In this document: piece after piece, positions 23,709 to 32,298 of the stretch
Layout of the letters: every line of letters begins with the position of its first letter
How positions within the stretch are numbered: the stretch's first letter is position 1
DNA from: Candidatus Sigynarchaeota archaeon
Lineage (GTDB): Archaea > Asgardarchaeota > Lokiarchaeia > Sigynarchaeales > Sigynarchaeaceae
Assembly: GCA_030587525.1 (NCBI GenBank)
Contig: JAUQYW010000009.1
Location: 1-38,614 of the forward strand
Length of the DNA stretch: 38,614 nucleotides
Direction of reading: 5' to 3'
Notes under the pieces: model-generated
Seen by the model: the letters and a program-made list of their open reading frames with translations, nothing else
Databases searched by the model: none
Told to the model about the DNA's origin: nothing
Made by a program: the position numbers and the translations under genes

Positions 23709-25064
23709 TTACTTGAGCCACCGCGCCTTGACGTCTTGCACTACCCGGTCAACGAGCTGCGGCGCGAGCCCGATGTAATTCTTCGGGTCGAAGATCCGGT
23801 CGAGTTCCTTGCTGGAAATCTTGCCCTTAATCCGGTCATCCTCCTCGATGCCCTTCCGGAAGGAAATATCCTCGTCGCGGCAACGGATGGCCACCTGGCG
23901 CAGGATCTCGTGCACATCCTGCCGGTTCAGGCCGAGTTTCACCAGCTCGATCATGATATCTTCGGACATGATGGCTCCCTTCGTGAGGTCCAGGTTTCTC
24001 GTGACATTTTGCTCGTTGATCTCGGCGCCCTTGAGGATCGAGATAAATTGCGTGAGCATGTAATCCAGCAAGATGAAATTTTCGGGCAACACGATGCGCT
24101 CGACCGATGAATTCGTGAGATCGCGCTCGTGCTCGATGAGGGCGTTGTCTTCCAGCATCGGGATCACGTGCGATGCGATGATGCGGTACACACCGCAGAG
24201 CCGCTCGCTCTTGTGGGGATTTCGCTTGGACGCCATGGTCGACGAGCCGACTTGTTCCTTTTCGAATGGCTCGAACATCTCAGCGATCTCGTTGCGCTGC
24301 AAGTCCCGCATTTCCTTGGCAACCTTAGCGATCGTGCTACCGACAAGCGCTGTCCAGTAGATCATCTCCGCGTACCGATCCCGGGCCACCACTTGCGTGG
24401 AGATGAGGTTGGCTTTCAGGCCAAGCGCATCCATGACGAGGTCTTGCAGTTTCAAGCCATTCTTGCCGTGGCTCGCGAATGTCCCGACGGCCCCGCCGAA
24501 CTTGCCGACGAGATCCCAAACCTTGATCTGCTGGAGCCGGTCGAGGTGCCGCGAAAATTCATCAGCCCAGTTTGCGAATTTCATGCCGAACGTCGTGGGA
24601 ATGGCGTGCTGGCCGTGCGTCCGGCCGACGCAAACGAAGTCCCGGTATTTCGTCGCGTAATCGACGAGAATGCGGAGCAATTCCACGACACGCTTTTCTA
24701 GGATAGCAAATGCGTCTTTCAAGATCAACGTCCACGCCGTGTCGACGATATCGTAGCTGGTGGCGCCGAGATGCAAGAATGTTCCGACCTCGTCGCCGCA
24801 TTTTTCAGCAAAACCTTTCACCATTGCCATGACATCGTGGTGGATCTTGTCCTCGATTTCTTGCACCCGCTCGATCTTGACGATCTTGGTCGTTGCATTC
24901 TTTTCAACAACGGGCAGCGCGCTTGCGGGAACATTGCCGAGCTTGACATGGGCCTTGATGAGGGCGACTTCCACGTCGAGCCACTTTTGCAGCTTATACT
25001 CCTCCGTGAAGAGGGCGTACATTTCCTTGGTCTTGTAGCGTCCTTCGATGGCGTGCACGGGCAT
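23709..25064 (-). CDS. purB: Adenylosuccinate lyase
   Basis: This 451-aa fumarase/aspartase-superfamily protein has the signature loop GSSTMASKRNPHKSE, the catalytic segment THGQHAIPTTFG and HLGATSYDIVDTAW with the catalytic histidine region. It cleaves SAICAR to AICAR and adenylosuccinate to AMP. The C-terminal part (about 350-451) is the usual helical cap. The length is normal. It is the first gene of a purB-purM pair, and a GAGGTAA motif precedes the ATG. Confidence 0.94.
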   Translation of the reverse strand: MPVHAIEGRYKTKEMYALFTEEYKLQKWLDVEVALIKAHVKLGNVPASALPVVEKNATTKIVKIERVQEIEDKIHHDVMAMVKGFAEKCGDEVGTFLHLGATSYDIVDTAWTLILKDAFAILEKRVVELLRILVDYATKYRDFVCVGRTHGQHAIPTTFGMKFANWADEFSRHLDRLQQIKVWDLVGKFGGAVGTFASHGKNGLKLQDLVMDALGLKANLISTQVVARDRYAEMIYWTALVGSTIAKVAKEMRDLQRNEIAEMFEPFEKEQVGSSTMASKRNPHKSERLCGVYRIIASHVIPMLEDNALIEHERDLTNSSVERIVLPENFILLDYMLTQFISILKGAEINEQNVTRNLDLTKGAIMSEDIMIELVKLGLNRQDVHEILRQVAIRCRDEDISFRKGIEEDDRIKGKISSKELDRIFDPKNYIGLAPQLVDRVVQDVKARWLK

Positions 25065-25217
25065 GATGAGGTTACCTCGTGTTGCTCTACATTACAAGAA
25101 AAAGAAATTAAAGCCTTATTATTAAGCAGTTAGAATTCCACATTTCACGTCTGGGTGGAATCCTTCCTCCCGTTAACGTTATAATTAGAAAAAACACGTG
25201 CTTTTTCTCAAAAATCT

Positions 25218-26219
25218 TTAAAGATCCAGCTCCTTTAAGATTACATTCAAATCCTTCTTTTCGGCGTCCTTTGCCTTGAGAACCTCGACCTGGTCTATTT
25301 CTTGGAGAAACGATTCGAAGCTTTCGATCTGGCCATTGGAAATCTCTTGCACGAGAATTTCAGGTAGATTGATTAAGTAGAAACAAATCGGGCACCTGAA
25401 CACGTGATCAATACCGATATTTGACTGGTTCGCCCACGACACGAGGCAGCAGTCGTGGAACGTCGACTTGCACGAGGGACACTGCACGAGGGCATCGGTG
25501 CCACATACAGGCGATTGCGGCTTGAAGCACACGGTGCACCTCATATTCGGCTTGAGCTCATCGACCGGAGCAAGCGAGGCTGACAGGTTCTCGAAGAAAT
25601 CCTTGTGTTCCGGGTCCATCTTGTAATCCGGTTTCTTATCCCACGTGCCAACCTTGATTTCCTTCTTGTTTTCCGCTGCCTGGTGGAGCATCGACTCGAA
25701 CTCCTCGAACGTCGTTGCCGACCGCAATTCCCCACCTTGCGACGCGCTGATCATGGCGTTGATTTTCTCCTGGTCAGGGTCGTCGTACATGCCGAGCACG
25801 ATTATGTCGAGGAAGACTGGCATGGGCCGCACCTTGTCGATGAGATCGCTCACGAGAAATTCCTTCGTGATTTCGGGCACGGAACCGTCCTTGATGACGA
25901 GGATACGAAAATACTTGCCCGATACAAGCTTGTAAATATCGAGGATGAACGTGAGAGCGAGGAACAAGCCATTCTCGAAGCTCGGGTTGACGATCTGGTC
26001 GTGGTAATCCTTGAGCAATTTCACGAGGAGATCGTACTTGAACGTGAAGTCATCGACGTACATCGGTCCTTGTTCAGTAAAGAAGATGAGGTTGAATCGG
26101 TCCGACGGGTCGAGCGATGATTTGAGCTTGAAAAAATTTCCAAGGGCTTTTATCACGGCATCCATCGACGTGAAATTCGAATCCACGGCTAGAAACACGA
26201 GGGTATCTTCGCTTGGCAT
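25218..26219 (-). CDS. vWA-like protein with C4HC3 RING/PHD-like zinc finger
   Basis: The ATG at 26219 follows AGGTGACCGC and is preferred over 26243; the product is 333 aa. Residues 1-190 resemble a von Willebrand A fold (LVFLAVDSNFTSM, FRILVIKDGS, FLDIIVLGM). The MIDAS metal site is degenerate, however, with D-S-N-F-T in place of D-x-S-x-S. Around residues 228-278 lies a cross-brace zinc finger with ligand order C4-H-C3 (CTVC, CPSC, HDCC, CPIC) as in RING-variant/PHD domains. The end is acidic and helical. The finger is clearly paralogous to that at 32.3 kb. An E3-like or scaffold role is inferred. Confidence 0.85.
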   Translation of the reverse strand: MPSEDTLVFLAVDSNFTSMDAVIKALGNFFKLKSSLDPSDRFNLIFFTEQGPMYVDDFTFKYDLLVKLLKDYHDQIVNPSFENGLFLALTFILDIYKLVSGKYFRILVIKDGSVPEITKEFLVSDLIDKVRPMPVFLDIIVLGMYDDPDQEKINAMISASQGGELRSATTFEEFESMLHQAAENKKEIKVGTWDKKPDYKMDPEHKDFFENLSASLAPVDELKPNMRCTVCFKPQSPVCGTDALVQCPSCKSTFHDCCLVSWANQSNIGIDHVFRCPICFYLINLPEILVQEISNGQIESFESFLQEIDQVEVLKAKDAEKKDLNVILKELDL

Positions 26220-26332
26220 GCGGTCACCTATGCTATTGTTCATTCACGTCGGATAAAAAAATACCGCTTATCCCGAATCGTTGCTTGGGAAAGACTGAAA
26301 TTCACCGCGAGCTGCATTGAACCGTGGTAAAA

Positions 26333-27817
26333 ATGTCAGATCAAGAGGAGCAACAGCTGAAGGAATTTCTCGAAGTTATACAAAAGAAGACCCGCGGTGT
26401 TGCGATATTTGGCGAGAGTGCCAAGCGGGGCTTTTACTGGGTTAAATCTCTCATGGGTGCCAACTATCAAGGGTCGATCTTGCCTATCAATCCGACAATC
26501 CAGTCCGCTGCGGGTGTGCCGTGCTACCCCACGCTCGATGCAGCCCCGCCCATCCCAATTGACTTCGCGATCATCGCCGTCTCGAAGAAATACGTGATAG
26601 ATTGTTTGAAGCAATGCATCAAGTACAAGGTCAAGATCGCGACGATATTCACTTCTGGTTATTCGGAAGATGATCCCGTTCAAGGTAAAAAAGACGAGCA
26701 AGAGATCCTCGATCTTCTCAAGAAAGGTTACGAGGAAACTGGAACCCGACTCCGCGTACTTGGCCCTAATTGCATGGGCGTCTACTATCCTCGCAATGGC
26801 TTGGCATTTCGGAGCGACATGGGAACGGAACCAGGTAACGTCGGGATCATCTCCCAATCCGGCGGGCTTGCCATCAACATCACGCTCCGGGGCAAGATGC
26901 TCGGCATCAAATTTTCCAAGGCCATCTCCATAGGCAACTCGATCGACCTGAAACCCGCAGAGATCATGAAGCTCATGGCCATGGACGAGGACACGAAGAT
27001 CATCGGCTGTTATTTCGAATCTCTCGGAAAAACCACGGAAGATAGCCGCCGTCTCTTTTCCATCATAAAGGAGACGGTCAAGACGAAGCCCGTGATCATA
27101 TGGCGCGGGGGTCGCAGCGAGCGAGGCTCCATCGCGGCGTCGAGCCATACCGGTGCTTTGAAAACGAGCAGCCAGATGTGGGACGCGTTTGTCAAGCAAA
27201 GCGGCGTGCTTTCGGTGAGCTCCTTCGATGAATTCATGGATACCGTCCTCGCCTTCCAATTTCTTGGGTCTAAAGTGCCAGGAAAACGGATCGGGCTCAT
27301 CTCCATCTCTGGTGGTTCAGCGGTAACGGCAACCGACGACATCATCGAGGCTGGTCTCGAAATCCCGATGCTCACGAAAGAGAGCCAGGATGCAATCATG
27401 AGCGTGGCGGTGGCCGAAGTCGGCGTGAGCACGAAAAATCCTGTTGATCTGGGCAATTCATATTTTGGTTTTTCCATCATTGAAAAAACAGTAGATACCA
27501 TCCTCCAGGATCCGAACATTGATATTTTATTATACGAGATATCGACGCATTACATATACAACGCCGTGATCATGTCCGCGGGAGAATTCCCGCAACTCTA
27601 TTTCGAAAACGCGATTAAGTCAATCAAGCATTCCAAGCGGGCTTCCAAGAAACCAGTGTTCGTCATCATGCCCGAGATCGCCTACGATCACGAGACGATC
27701 ACGGACCGCAAAGACTTCTTGAAAAACAACATTCCCGTGTTCCCGACGGTCAAGCGTGCCGTCGCGGCATTGAAGAACATGGTAAGATTTAAGGAAGTAT
27801 CCGAAAAAAATGATTGA
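26333..27817 (+). CDS. acdA: Acetyl/acyl-CoA synthetase (ADP-forming) alpha subunit
   Basis: A 494-aa NDP-forming CoA ligase alpha subunit (an in-frame GTG lies three codons upstream). The order is an N-terminal CoA-binding Rossmann domain (VAIFGESAKRG, ILPINPTIQSAAG), a succinyl-CoA-ligase-like domain (LGPNCMGVYYP, GIISQSGGLAINI), the phosphohistidine loop SIAASSHTGAL, and a third domain starting RIGLISISGGSAV. These enzymes convert acyl-CoA to acid with ATP formation in peptide- or sugar-fermenting archaea. The beta subunit with the ATP-grasp domain is not next to it and is not in the window. Confidence 0.88.
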   Translation: MSDQEEQQLKEFLEVIQKKTRGVAIFGESAKRGFYWVKSLMGANYQGSILPINPTIQSAAGVPCYPTLDAAPPIPIDFAIIAVSKKYVIDCLKQCIKYKVKIATIFTSGYSEDDPVQGKKDEQEILDLLKKGYEETGTRLRVLGPNCMGVYYPRNGLAFRSDMGTEPGNVGIISQSGGLAINITLRGKMLGIKFSKAISIGNSIDLKPAEIMKLMAMDEDTKIIGCYFESLGKTTEDSRRLFSIIKETVKTKPVIIWRGGRSERGSIAASSHTGALKTSSQMWDAFVKQSGVLSVSSFDEFMDTVLAFQFLGSKVPGKRIGLISISGGSAVTATDDIIEAGLEIPMLTKESQDAIMSVAVAEVGVSTKNPVDLGNSYFGFSIIEKTVDTILQDPNIDILLYEISTHYIYNAVIMSAGEFPQLYFENAIKSIKHSKRASKKPVFVIMPEIAYDHETITDRKDFLKNNIPVFPTVKRAVAALKNMVRFKEVSEKND

Positions 27818-27829
27818 GCTGCTACCACC

Positions 27830-27835
27830 TTTTTT
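27830..27835 (+). terminator. Oligo-T stretch between convergent genes
   Basis: Six consecutive T residues lie 13 bases after the acyl-CoA synthetase stop and before the convergent surface-protein gene. They are of the sort archaeal polymerase uses for termination. There is no strong hairpin. Confidence 0.3.
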
Positions 27836-27913
27836 CCCCTTGATTTCTCACGCAAGATTGCAGTTATGAAAAAGATACTAGAATAAAGGAAATAAATGCG
27901 GGGATCGCCGCCA

Positions 27914-29593
27914 TCATCGCTTTCTCTTTAAGAGTACGACGCCGAGCACGGCAAGGAAGCTGAATATTGCGAACCAGGAAACCAGGATCGTGGGTTGGTA
28001 TGGTACTGTGGTGATTACATCCAAAACAAGCGCCCGGTTTTTGCCGTTCAGCGTGAAATTTTGTGCTTGCACCTGGGTACCCCTGAAATGGACAACGGCG
28101 GTATAATTCCCTTCTGGTAGGTAGTTGAAACTGACCATGCCAATGATACTGGTGGTTTTCGCCGGGTAGTAAATCGAGCCGTTCCAGCCCATGAGCGTGC
28201 CAAATCGCACCCCGTTGTAGAGCAACTCGACCTGGGCATCAGGCAGTGGATTGTGAACCTCGTCCAGGATCCGCATCGTCGCGTTGTATGACCCGTTGTA
28301 ATTGAAGGAAATAGTGACCCGGCCGCATGCTTTTTGAGCGCGGGTGAGATACATGCGAGTGCCATTTGGCATGTTAATCGTCTGCTCCAGCTCGGGATCG
28401 AAGTATTGGTAAGTGTTATTCTCGAGGGTTACCACACTCGTCGGGTAGGTTGACTTGGTCTGCTGGAAGATGTTTGCTAATGCCATGTCCGTGACATTGA
28501 ATTTTATCCGCTCGACCAAATAACTCGGGGGACCTTTGAGAACTTCGATCATATATTCCCGGCGGCGCGTGTCCAAGCCCATGATCAGCGAATCGGTCGC
28601 CCATCGCGACGCCTTGATGTTCGAGAACCCGACCGTCGTGTTGATCCAGAAATCGACCTTGATGACCGTGTTATTCGAGGAGATGAATCCACCCGGCGCG
28701 ATCCGCCACCCGTTAAACGTGGAATTGTAAGCTGGCGGGGTAAATTGCACCGAGTTCTTGTAAAATTTTGTATTATTCCAATAAAGGCCTTCCACGGGGG
28801 AAAATAGCAGCGACATGTTCAAGGCCTTTCCACTCGTGAGCCGGAAGGATTGCGAATAATTCAGCAATTTCGTGGTGGTGTTCCCTTCCAGCTCGAACCA
28901 TGGATTCAACATGGTGAAAGTATAGCCTGAAAACTTGATCGGATAGCTGAGGTTCATCTCGACGATGAATGATGCATTCGTGTAAATGCTCGCGTTCTCG
29001 AACTTGCTAACGGCCTTGCTGATGTTGAACGTGAAATAGCCCGCAGTTTGATAAAGTAAGATTAAAGGAAGTAATCCGGAATCGTTGTTCTTGGTAAAAA
29101 TCTTGGTGTAATTCACGTTGATGACCCGGAACGTGTTTACATTCGTCAGATTGTGTAAGTATGAAAAATTGGCCAAGGACGGGTAATACCGGACCGTGAA
29201 ATTCGAAATCGCCGATCCGTCGAGGCATGTCACGTTGAATCGTTCCGTGAAACTGACGTTGATGACGGGATTCAGGTTCGTTGCATTGATCGTTAGGTCG
29301 CGGTTAAATGTCCTGTTGAATGATGATTCCGAGATGGATACGCCGGTCACGTTCCTGCCCCGAGGTACCGGCGTTTCCAGCGAATCGATCGCGAACGTGG
29401 TGAGAAATGTCTCGTTCCACATAGGCACCTTCTTGGAGACGCTCGCTACAGGCCCGACATCCGAAGATGCATTTGAATAGACCGAGCCTTTGCTTGAATC
29501 ACTCATTAAAAAAGACAATCCATAGAAAATGCTCGCCGTGACAGAAAAAAGGATTAAAGCACACGAGATGACGTTCTTTCGTTGCATGACCAT
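27914..29593 (-). CDS. Cell-surface glycoprotein-like protein with C-terminal membrane anchor
   Basis: The open frame begins at 29722, but a natural signal sequence starts at the ATG at 29593 or 29587 (MQRKNVISCALILFSVTASIF), giving about 559 aa. A single hydrophobic helix near the C-terminus followed by KRKR anchors it, with the bulk outside. The ectodomain has very many N-x-S/T sequons. About the last 100 residues before the anchor resemble a carboxypeptidase-regulatory/Ig-like beta domain (MRILDEVHNPLPDAQVELL, GMVSFNYLPEGNYTAVV). Such domains serve adhesion or S-layer-like roles. Specific function is unknown. Confidence 0.82.
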   Translation of the reverse strand: MVMQRKNVISCALILFSVTASIFYGLSFLMSDSSKGSVYSNASSDVGPVASVSKKVPMWNETFLTTFAIDSLETPVPRGRNVTGVSISESSFNRTFNRDLTINATNLNPVINVSFTERFNVTCLDGSAISNFTVRYYPSLANFSYLHNLTNVNTFRVINVNYTKIFTKNNDSGLLPLILLYQTAGYFTFNISKAVSKFENASIYTNASFIVEMNLSYPIKFSGYTFTMLNPWFELEGNTTTKLLNYSQSFRLTSGKALNMSLLFSPVEGLYWNNTKFYKNSVQFTPPAYNSTFNGWRIAPGGFISSNNTVIKVDFWINTTVGFSNIKASRWATDSLIMGLDTRRREYMIEVLKGPPSYLVERIKFNVTDMALANIFQQTKSTYPTSVVTLENNTYQYFDPELEQTINMPNGTRMYLTRAQKACGRVTISFNYNGSYNATMRILDEVHNPLPDAQVELLYNGVRFGTLMGWNGSIYYPAKTTSIIGMVSFNYLPEGNYTAVVHFRGTQVQAQNFTLNGKNRALVLDVITTVPYQPTILVSWFAIFSFLAVLGVVLLKRKR

Positions 29594-29741
29594 GAACCTT
29601 GCATCACATTCAATGGAGGCTATACGTATCAACCAAAACGTGCCTTTATTAATTGATTTTGGTTTGATTATCATATCATTGAATTCGGGAAGGAAAAAAA
29701 AGGATACGAGTGTGGTTCCCACGTATAAAATTATCGGAGTT

Positions 29742-31673
29742 TCAATGTATTGGGTATCCTTGCTTCACGTCCTTATCGGGCATGAGTAAAATAGGCTCGT
29801 CATTTATGTCCGCAGCCAATAGCATTCCTTGCGACATAACGCCATGCAATTTTTTCGGAGCAAGGTTGGCAACGATGATGATATTCTTGCCAACGAGCGC
29901 TTCCGGCTTGTATTGCTTCCCAATACCGGCAACGATGGTTCTTTTTTCGACACCGAGATCCACCTGCAATTTTACCAGCTTCTTGGAATCCGGGAAGGCC
30001 TCTGCCGAGATGATTTTGGCCGTACGCAGGTCAAGCTTCGTAAAATCATCGAAGCTCACCTCGGGCTTGATTGCCTCGAGTTTTTGTTCCGACACGATCG
30101 TTTCCCTCTTGGATGTTGTTTCTGTTATGGTTGCAGGTTGTTTCATTTCTTTGTTGTATTCTTTCTTCGTGAACAAGATCAAGCTTTTCACGGCTAAACT
30201 TGAACCTTTCTGGAATCCCTTCTTGTCCCGCCACGTGGCGGATGGAATATCCCTCGCTTTTACGGCAAACGCGTCGAGTAAAGTGTTGCACGTGTCTGGC
30301 ATAACGGGTTGGATCAAGATCGTTGCAATTCTCAGCCCCTCGATCAAGTTAAAAAGCAAGGTTTCGAGTTTATCCATTTGCTTGTTCTTGAACAGGACCC
30401 AGGGCTCCGCGTCCGTGATGCACTTGTTCATGTACCGGATCAGTTCCCACAGTATCCGAATGGCCTTGGAGAAGTCGAGATCCTGATAGGCTTGCTTGAT
30501 CTCATCGATGACGCTGAATCGGACCTTGAACTCTTCCTCATCCTTGGAGATCGATGCCGGAACGGGCACATTGCCTCCGAAATATTTCTGGACGAGCACG
30601 ATGACCCGGTTTGCAAGGTTCCCGAACACGTCTGCGAGATCCGAGTTGAGGATCTCGACGAGTTCCCTCTCGGAAAAATCGTTGTCCTGGCCAAACTGTG
30701 CCTTGCAGAACAGGTAATACCGGAACGCGTCGAGGCCGTACTTTGCCTTCATTTCCAGGGGACGTACCGCGTTGTGCAGCGATTTCGACATTTTTTGACC
30801 ATCCACGGTCCAGAAACCGTGGGCGAACACCTTCTTCGGCAGCGGAAAACCCGCGGACATAAGCATAGCTGGCCAAATGACCATGTGAAACCAGGCGATG
30901 TCCTTTCCAATGAGATGAAGGTCCGCTGGCCAGAATTTCTTGTATTTCTCGCCTGGATACCCGAGCGCCGAGATATAATTCGACAGCGCGTCAATCCACA
31001 CGTACATGACGTGCGCGGGGTCGTCGGGAATTGGGATGCCCCACTTGATCGTGGTTCGGGAAACGCTCAAGTCGATCAAACCTTCTTTCACGCGGTTGAG
31101 TATTTCTTGCTTCCGGAATGCCGGCGAGATGAAATCAGGATTTTTTTCGTAGAAATCAAGCAATTGCTGCTGATATTTGGAAAGCCTGAAGAAATAATTC
31201 TCCTCCTTGAGATGCTCCGGGGGCTTCTTGTGGTACGGGCATATTCCATCGACAAGATCGATCTCCTTGACCGGTTTTTCGCAGTCGACGCAATATAATC
31301 CCTCGTACACGTCCTTGTAGATGTCCCCTGCTGCTTTCATCTTATTGAAGATAATCTTGCAGAATTCCTCGTGATATCCGTCGGTCGTGCGGATGAAGTG
31401 GTCGTTGCTCACGTTAAGCTCCGTCCAGGCTTGCTTGTAGGTCTCGACGACCTTGTCCGTGAACTCTTTCGGGGTTAAGCCCGCTTCTTTCGCTGCAGTT
31501 TCGAGTTTCTGGCCATGCTCGTCAGTGCCCGTGAGAAAAAACACGTCATAGCCGAGTAACCGGTAATAACGGGCGATGATATCTGCCGCTATCGTCGTGT
31601 ATGCACTGCCCACGTGCGGCGAGTCGTTCACGTAATAGATGGGCGTGGTCACGTAAAATTTTCGTTTCACCAT
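29742..31673 (-). CDS. metG: Methionyl-tRNA synthetase, bacterial-type, with C-terminal tRNA-binding OB domain
   Basis: The ATG at 31673 is preferred to the TTG at 31685 (643 aa). The class I signatures are PHVGSAYTT (HIGH-like) and KMSKSLHN. A zinc knuckle CVDC ... CPYH resembles the Thermus enzyme. The catalytic part reads like bacterial MetRS (TPIYYVNDSPHVG, LTGTDEHGQK), not like typical archaeal MetRS. After the helical anticodon domain comes a linker and a Trbp111/EMAP-like OB fold (DFTKLDLRTAKIISAE to the end), fused as in many bacteria. It charges tRNA-Met. Horizontal acquisition is inferred. Confidence 0.93.
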   Translation of the reverse strand: MVKRKFYVTTPIYYVNDSPHVGSAYTTIAADIIARYYRLLGYDVFFLTGTDEHGQKLETAAKEAGLTPKEFTDKVVETYKQAWTELNVSNDHFIRTTDGYHEEFCKIIFNKMKAAGDIYKDVYEGLYCVDCEKPVKEIDLVDGICPYHKKPPEHLKEENYFFRLSKYQQQLLDFYEKNPDFISPAFRKQEILNRVKEGLIDLSVSRTTIKWGIPIPDDPAHVMYVWIDALSNYISALGYPGEKYKKFWPADLHLIGKDIAWFHMVIWPAMLMSAGFPLPKKVFAHGFWTVDGQKMSKSLHNAVRPLEMKAKYGLDAFRYYLFCKAQFGQDNDFSERELVEILNSDLADVFGNLANRVIVLVQKYFGGNVPVPASISKDEEEFKVRFSVIDEIKQAYQDLDFSKAIRILWELIRYMNKCITDAEPWVLFKNKQMDKLETLLFNLIEGLRIATILIQPVMPDTCNTLLDAFAVKARDIPSATWRDKKGFQKGSSLAVKSLILFTKKEYNKEMKQPATITETTSKRETIVSEQKLEAIKPEVSFDDFTKLDLRTAKIISAEAFPDSKKLVKLQVDLGVEKRTIVAGIGKQYKPEALVGKNIIIVANLAPKKLHGVMSQGMLLAADINDEPILLMPDKDVKQGYPIH

Positions 31674-31762
31674 TTGCACGAGCAACCCCTTGGCTTTTTC
31701 TGCGAATGCTTAACGCGAAAATAAGAAGGAGCTGTGAACCTTAACCTTTATTCATCTTGAGT

Positions 31763-32164
31763 TTAAGATTTCTTGAATCGGTCGAGATCGGTTTGCTGAG
31801 CCTTTTCAACTTGTTCCAGGAGGATCTTGTACTGCGGGAAATTTTCCTGGAACTCGATCACGCGGATTTCACTGCCCGACTTCACCTTGACGAAACACAC
31901 GGGAAAAATAGTTTTCTTTTTCGTGAAAATACCAAACACGGTCAAGGGCTTCCCTTTTTTGAGGAATTCATCTAGTTTATAGGTGTCGATCTCGATTCTT
32001 TTGAAGATGGCATCTCGCTTGACGGTTTTTTCATCCTTGACTGTCGCTAACGTAACAATTAGATTACCCGATGGCTGCGCCTTGGTAGACTCGATCTTGC
32101 CGGGAAACGTCGTCAAGAAATGCTTTTTCTCCTTCCCGACAAAATTAACTTCGTCGTAGAGCAT
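31763..32164 (-). CDS. Conserved-looking small protein, unknown function
   Basis: A 133-aa protein from the ATG at 32164 (a GTG one codon earlier is also open). It has strand-rich segments (NLIVTLATVK, KRIEIDTYKL, LTVFGIFTKKKTIFPVCFVKVKS, EIRVIEFQE) and a C-terminal helix with many charges. The alternation of strands suggests an OB-fold or similar beta barrel, but no family is recognised. There is no signal peptide. It lies upstream of metG on the same strand with a gap of 89 bases, and downstream of the vWA-RING gene. Confidence 0.6.
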   Translation of the reverse strand: MLYDEVNFVGKEKKHFLTTFPGKIESTKAQPSGNLIVTLATVKDEKTVKRDAIFKRIEIDTYKLDEFLKKGKPLTVFGIFTKKKTIFPVCFVKVKSGSEIRVIEFQENFPQYKILLEQVEKAQQTDLDRFKKS

Positions 32165-32298
32165 CACGAGCTACATTTCTCAGAACTTAAAAAATGTAGC
32201 GCGAGTATTAACGGAAAAATACGCGGGCGACCAATTCCGGCCGCCGTGACCGACAAAAATGGACGATGCTTCGATGATACAAGCCTTGCAAGTATGCC

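Noticed and set aside
26336..27259. 307-codon minus-strand frame inside the acyl-CoA synthetase gene
   Set aside because: Antisense shadow: the plus-strand frame shows all CoA-ligase motifs, while this one is Arg/His/Asp-rich without any domain.
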